NCBI GenBank assembly: GCA_002338605.1
Contig: DDIP01000282.1
Location: 1-5,013, forward strand
Length of the DNA: 5,013 nt
Reading direction: 5' to 3'
DNA from: Proteobacteria bacterium UBA1847
Lineage (GTDB): Bacteria; Pseudomonadota; Gammaproteobacteria; Steroidobacterales; Woeseiaceae
Below are positions 4,256 to 5,013 of this stretch, piece after piece (positions within the stretch are counted from its first letter, which is position 1; every line of letters begins with the position of its first letter). The position numbers and the translations under genes were made by a program. The notes below the pieces were generated by a model. It made no database searches and was not told the DNA's origin. It saw only the letters and a program-made list of their open reading frames with translations.

Positions 4256-4505
4256 GATTAATACTCTTAGCCGGAATTCTTGGTGGAAGTTGGCGCGGGC
4301 AACAACGGCAAACAGGCGCCGCGAACCTAAAGAAATAGCCAACAGCGTCTTCCTCGATTTTCTTGCTATCAGGCTTGAGCCCAAGTTCAACCCTTGCGGC
4401 CCAATCGTGATTACCGAAAGCACAAGCCAATCTAGTCCGCCATGTGGAGGTTCTGGTTGTTTGCTCCGCCATTTCATCAGGTATCGTTCGCATTATTCGC
4501 AACAT
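4248..4505 (-). CDS. Small Cys/His protein, 85 aa, possible zinc ribbon
   Basis: An 85-residue protein. C28-AFGN-H33-DW at the front and C66-R-C68-C69 near the end are spaced like the two halves of a metal site, with the fairly conserved-looking stretch ELGLKPDSKKIEEDAVGYFFR between them. A basic tail follows (RQLPPRIPAK). It may be a zinc-binding structural or nucleic-acid contact protein; I do not know its function. The ATG at 4505 lies two bases after the upstream stop and has no clear ribosome-binding site, so it would be translated by coupling; an in-frame ATG at 4472 (MAEQTTRTS) is an alternative start that would remove 11 residues. The 3' end overlaps the next gene by 8 bases. Confidence 0.75.
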   Translation of the reverse strand: MLRIMRTIPDEMAEQTTRTSTWRTRLACAFGNHDWAARVELGLKPDSKKIEEDAVGYFFRFAAPVCRCCPRQLPPRIPAKSINHE

Positions 4506-4507
4506 GC

Positions 4508-4921
4508 TTACGGCGCCGGCCGCCAGACATAGTCGCTCTCTATAACTGCGGGTTCGTTCTGCTTACATGGACAGACAAAGCCACTGAACTTCTCCGCTAC
4601 GGGCTTCCAAAAGTTACGAGCCTTGCCGCCTGGTACGTGGTTGTCTTCGTCGGCGCCTTCCATATCGAACAGCTTGAGTATTTGCGGTATTTCATCCGCC
4701 GGCAGCCGTTCTCCGAACTTGGTCACGCTGATATGAAATTCAGGGCCAACGCTTTCCCGGTGATCGTCTTCAGCAACTTCCACTGCAGTGATGACGACGT
4801 GCCCGTATTTGCTGAGGTATTTCTCCGCCGGGTATCCAAGCACCCGACCCCGATCGTATAGTCGCCAGTCTTTGCGGTGTGGCGGCGGGCGCTTCGGACT
4901 GATGATTACTTCATCGCTCAT
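4508..4921 (-). CDS. Conserved phage protein of unknown function, 137 aa
   Basis: A 137-residue soluble protein of a phage family I recognise by pattern. It begins MSDEVIISPKRPPPHRKDWR and has GPEFHISVTKFG at 59-70. The best conserved-looking block is DMEGADEDNHVPGG at 86-99, followed by KARNFWKPVAE at 100-110 and C117-x-C119-K. It ends with DYVWRP. The ADEDNHVP acidic/His segment and the CxC pair could bind a metal, but no enzyme family is recognised, and no reaction should be assumed. The ATG at 4921 has AAAGGA eight bases upstream and overlaps the stop of the preceding gene as ATGA. Two bases separate its own stop from the next start. The length appears complete. Confidence 0.85.
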   Translation of the reverse strand: MSDEVIISPKRPPPHRKDWRLYDRGRVLGYPAEKYLSKYGHVVITAVEVAEDDHRESVGPEFHISVTKFGERLPADEIPQILKLFDMEGADEDNHVPGGKARNFWKPVAEKFSGFVCPCKQNEPAVIESDYVWRPAP

Positions 4922-5013
4922 TGCGGCTGTCCTTTCTCCACGCGATCCAGACGTTCAATCTCTGCGACCAACAAGGCAGCAGCGCGAATCAAATAGCGTC
5001 TGGTACCCTTCGG
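4918..5013 (-). CDS. C-terminal end of a phage protein cut by the window edge
   Basis: 31 codons are open from the right edge to a TGA at 4920-4918. The visible end reads TRRYLIRAAALLVAEIERLD and then RVEKGQPQ. The R-x-Y-L-x-R/K-A-A-A-L-x-V-A-E-I-E-R-L-D pattern matches the C-terminal helix of phage proteins that I remember carrying an EGWTPEHDD-type N terminus, but that part is outside the window, so the assignment is tentative. It ends in ATGA overlap with the 137-aa gene, and its last codons supply that gene's ribosome-binding site. It is probably soluble and helical at this end. Confidence 0.7.
   Translation of the reverse strand, partial: PKGTRRYLIRAAALLVAEIERLDRVEKGQPQ

Noticed and set aside
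4510..4526. GC-rich partial palindrome at the junction of the 137-aa and 85-aa genes
   Set aside because: The stem is only about 4 bp with a GC-rich loop and is explained by the C-terminal codons; too weak to call.
1..5013. CRISPR array, insertion sequence or rRNA
   Set aside because: No regularly spaced direct repeats, transposase motifs, terminal inverted repeats or rRNA-like sequence seen on either strand.

Overview
The window looks like part of a tailed-phage (or prophage) genome. Every supportable gene is on the minus strand, so transcription runs from right (5013) to left (1). The genes are small and packed almost without gaps. Most neighbours overlap by 4 to 17 bases or are separated by only a few bases, often at ATGA or similar stop/start junctions. 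I see no convincing promoter or terminator inside the window, so it is most likely the interior of one long polycistronic operon. The composition is moderately GC-rich. The protein types (GRKTQTRR PUA/ASCH-like protein, small HNH proteins, many short Cys/His proteins) recall accessory/early regions of temperate siphophages of Proteobacteria. That host guess rests on family resemblance remembered from experience, not on a search.

Layout in order of transcription: (1) 5013-4918, C-terminal end of a truncated protein; (2) 4921-4508, conserved 137-aa phage protein; (3) 4505-4248, 85-aa Cys/His protein; (4) 4255-3788, 155-aa protein whose last 45 residues look like a separate membrane protein with its own internal GTG start; (5) 3791-3495, 98-aa zinc-finger-like protein; (6) 3511-3404, 35-aa single-span membrane protein with GTG start; (7) 3394-3044, 116-aa HNH nuclease with TTG start; (8) 3051-2404, 215-aa PUA/ASCH-like GRKTQTRR protein; (9) 2407-1667, 246-aa HNH-homing-type DNA-binding protein with a degenerate HNH core; (10) 1764-1504, 86-aa conserved small phage protein, overlapping (9) by 98 bases; (11) 1507-1216, a 290-base stretch of tiny, competing reading frames with a strong hairpin; (12) 1223-624, 199-aa coiled-coil protein; (13) 627-427, 66-aa Cys/His protein; (14) 434-105, 109-aa minimal nucleotidyltransferase-like protein; (15) 104-1, a short leader with a GC-rich hairpin before a gene that leaves the window.

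No complete biochemical pathway is visible. The common theme is nucleic-acid or nucleotide handling (two HNH proteins, a PUA/ASCH-like fold, an NTase-like fold) mixed with several small putative metal-binding proteins and two short membrane proteins. This fits a phage accessory cassette acting on host or phage nucleic acids. The most unusual points are the apparent fusion at 3925, the degenerate and extended HNH protein, the TGA-separated same-frame pair at 3404-3394, the multi-frame stretch at 1216-1507, and a T-arm-like hairpin at 2458-2478. All functional assignments come from reading motifs by eye.
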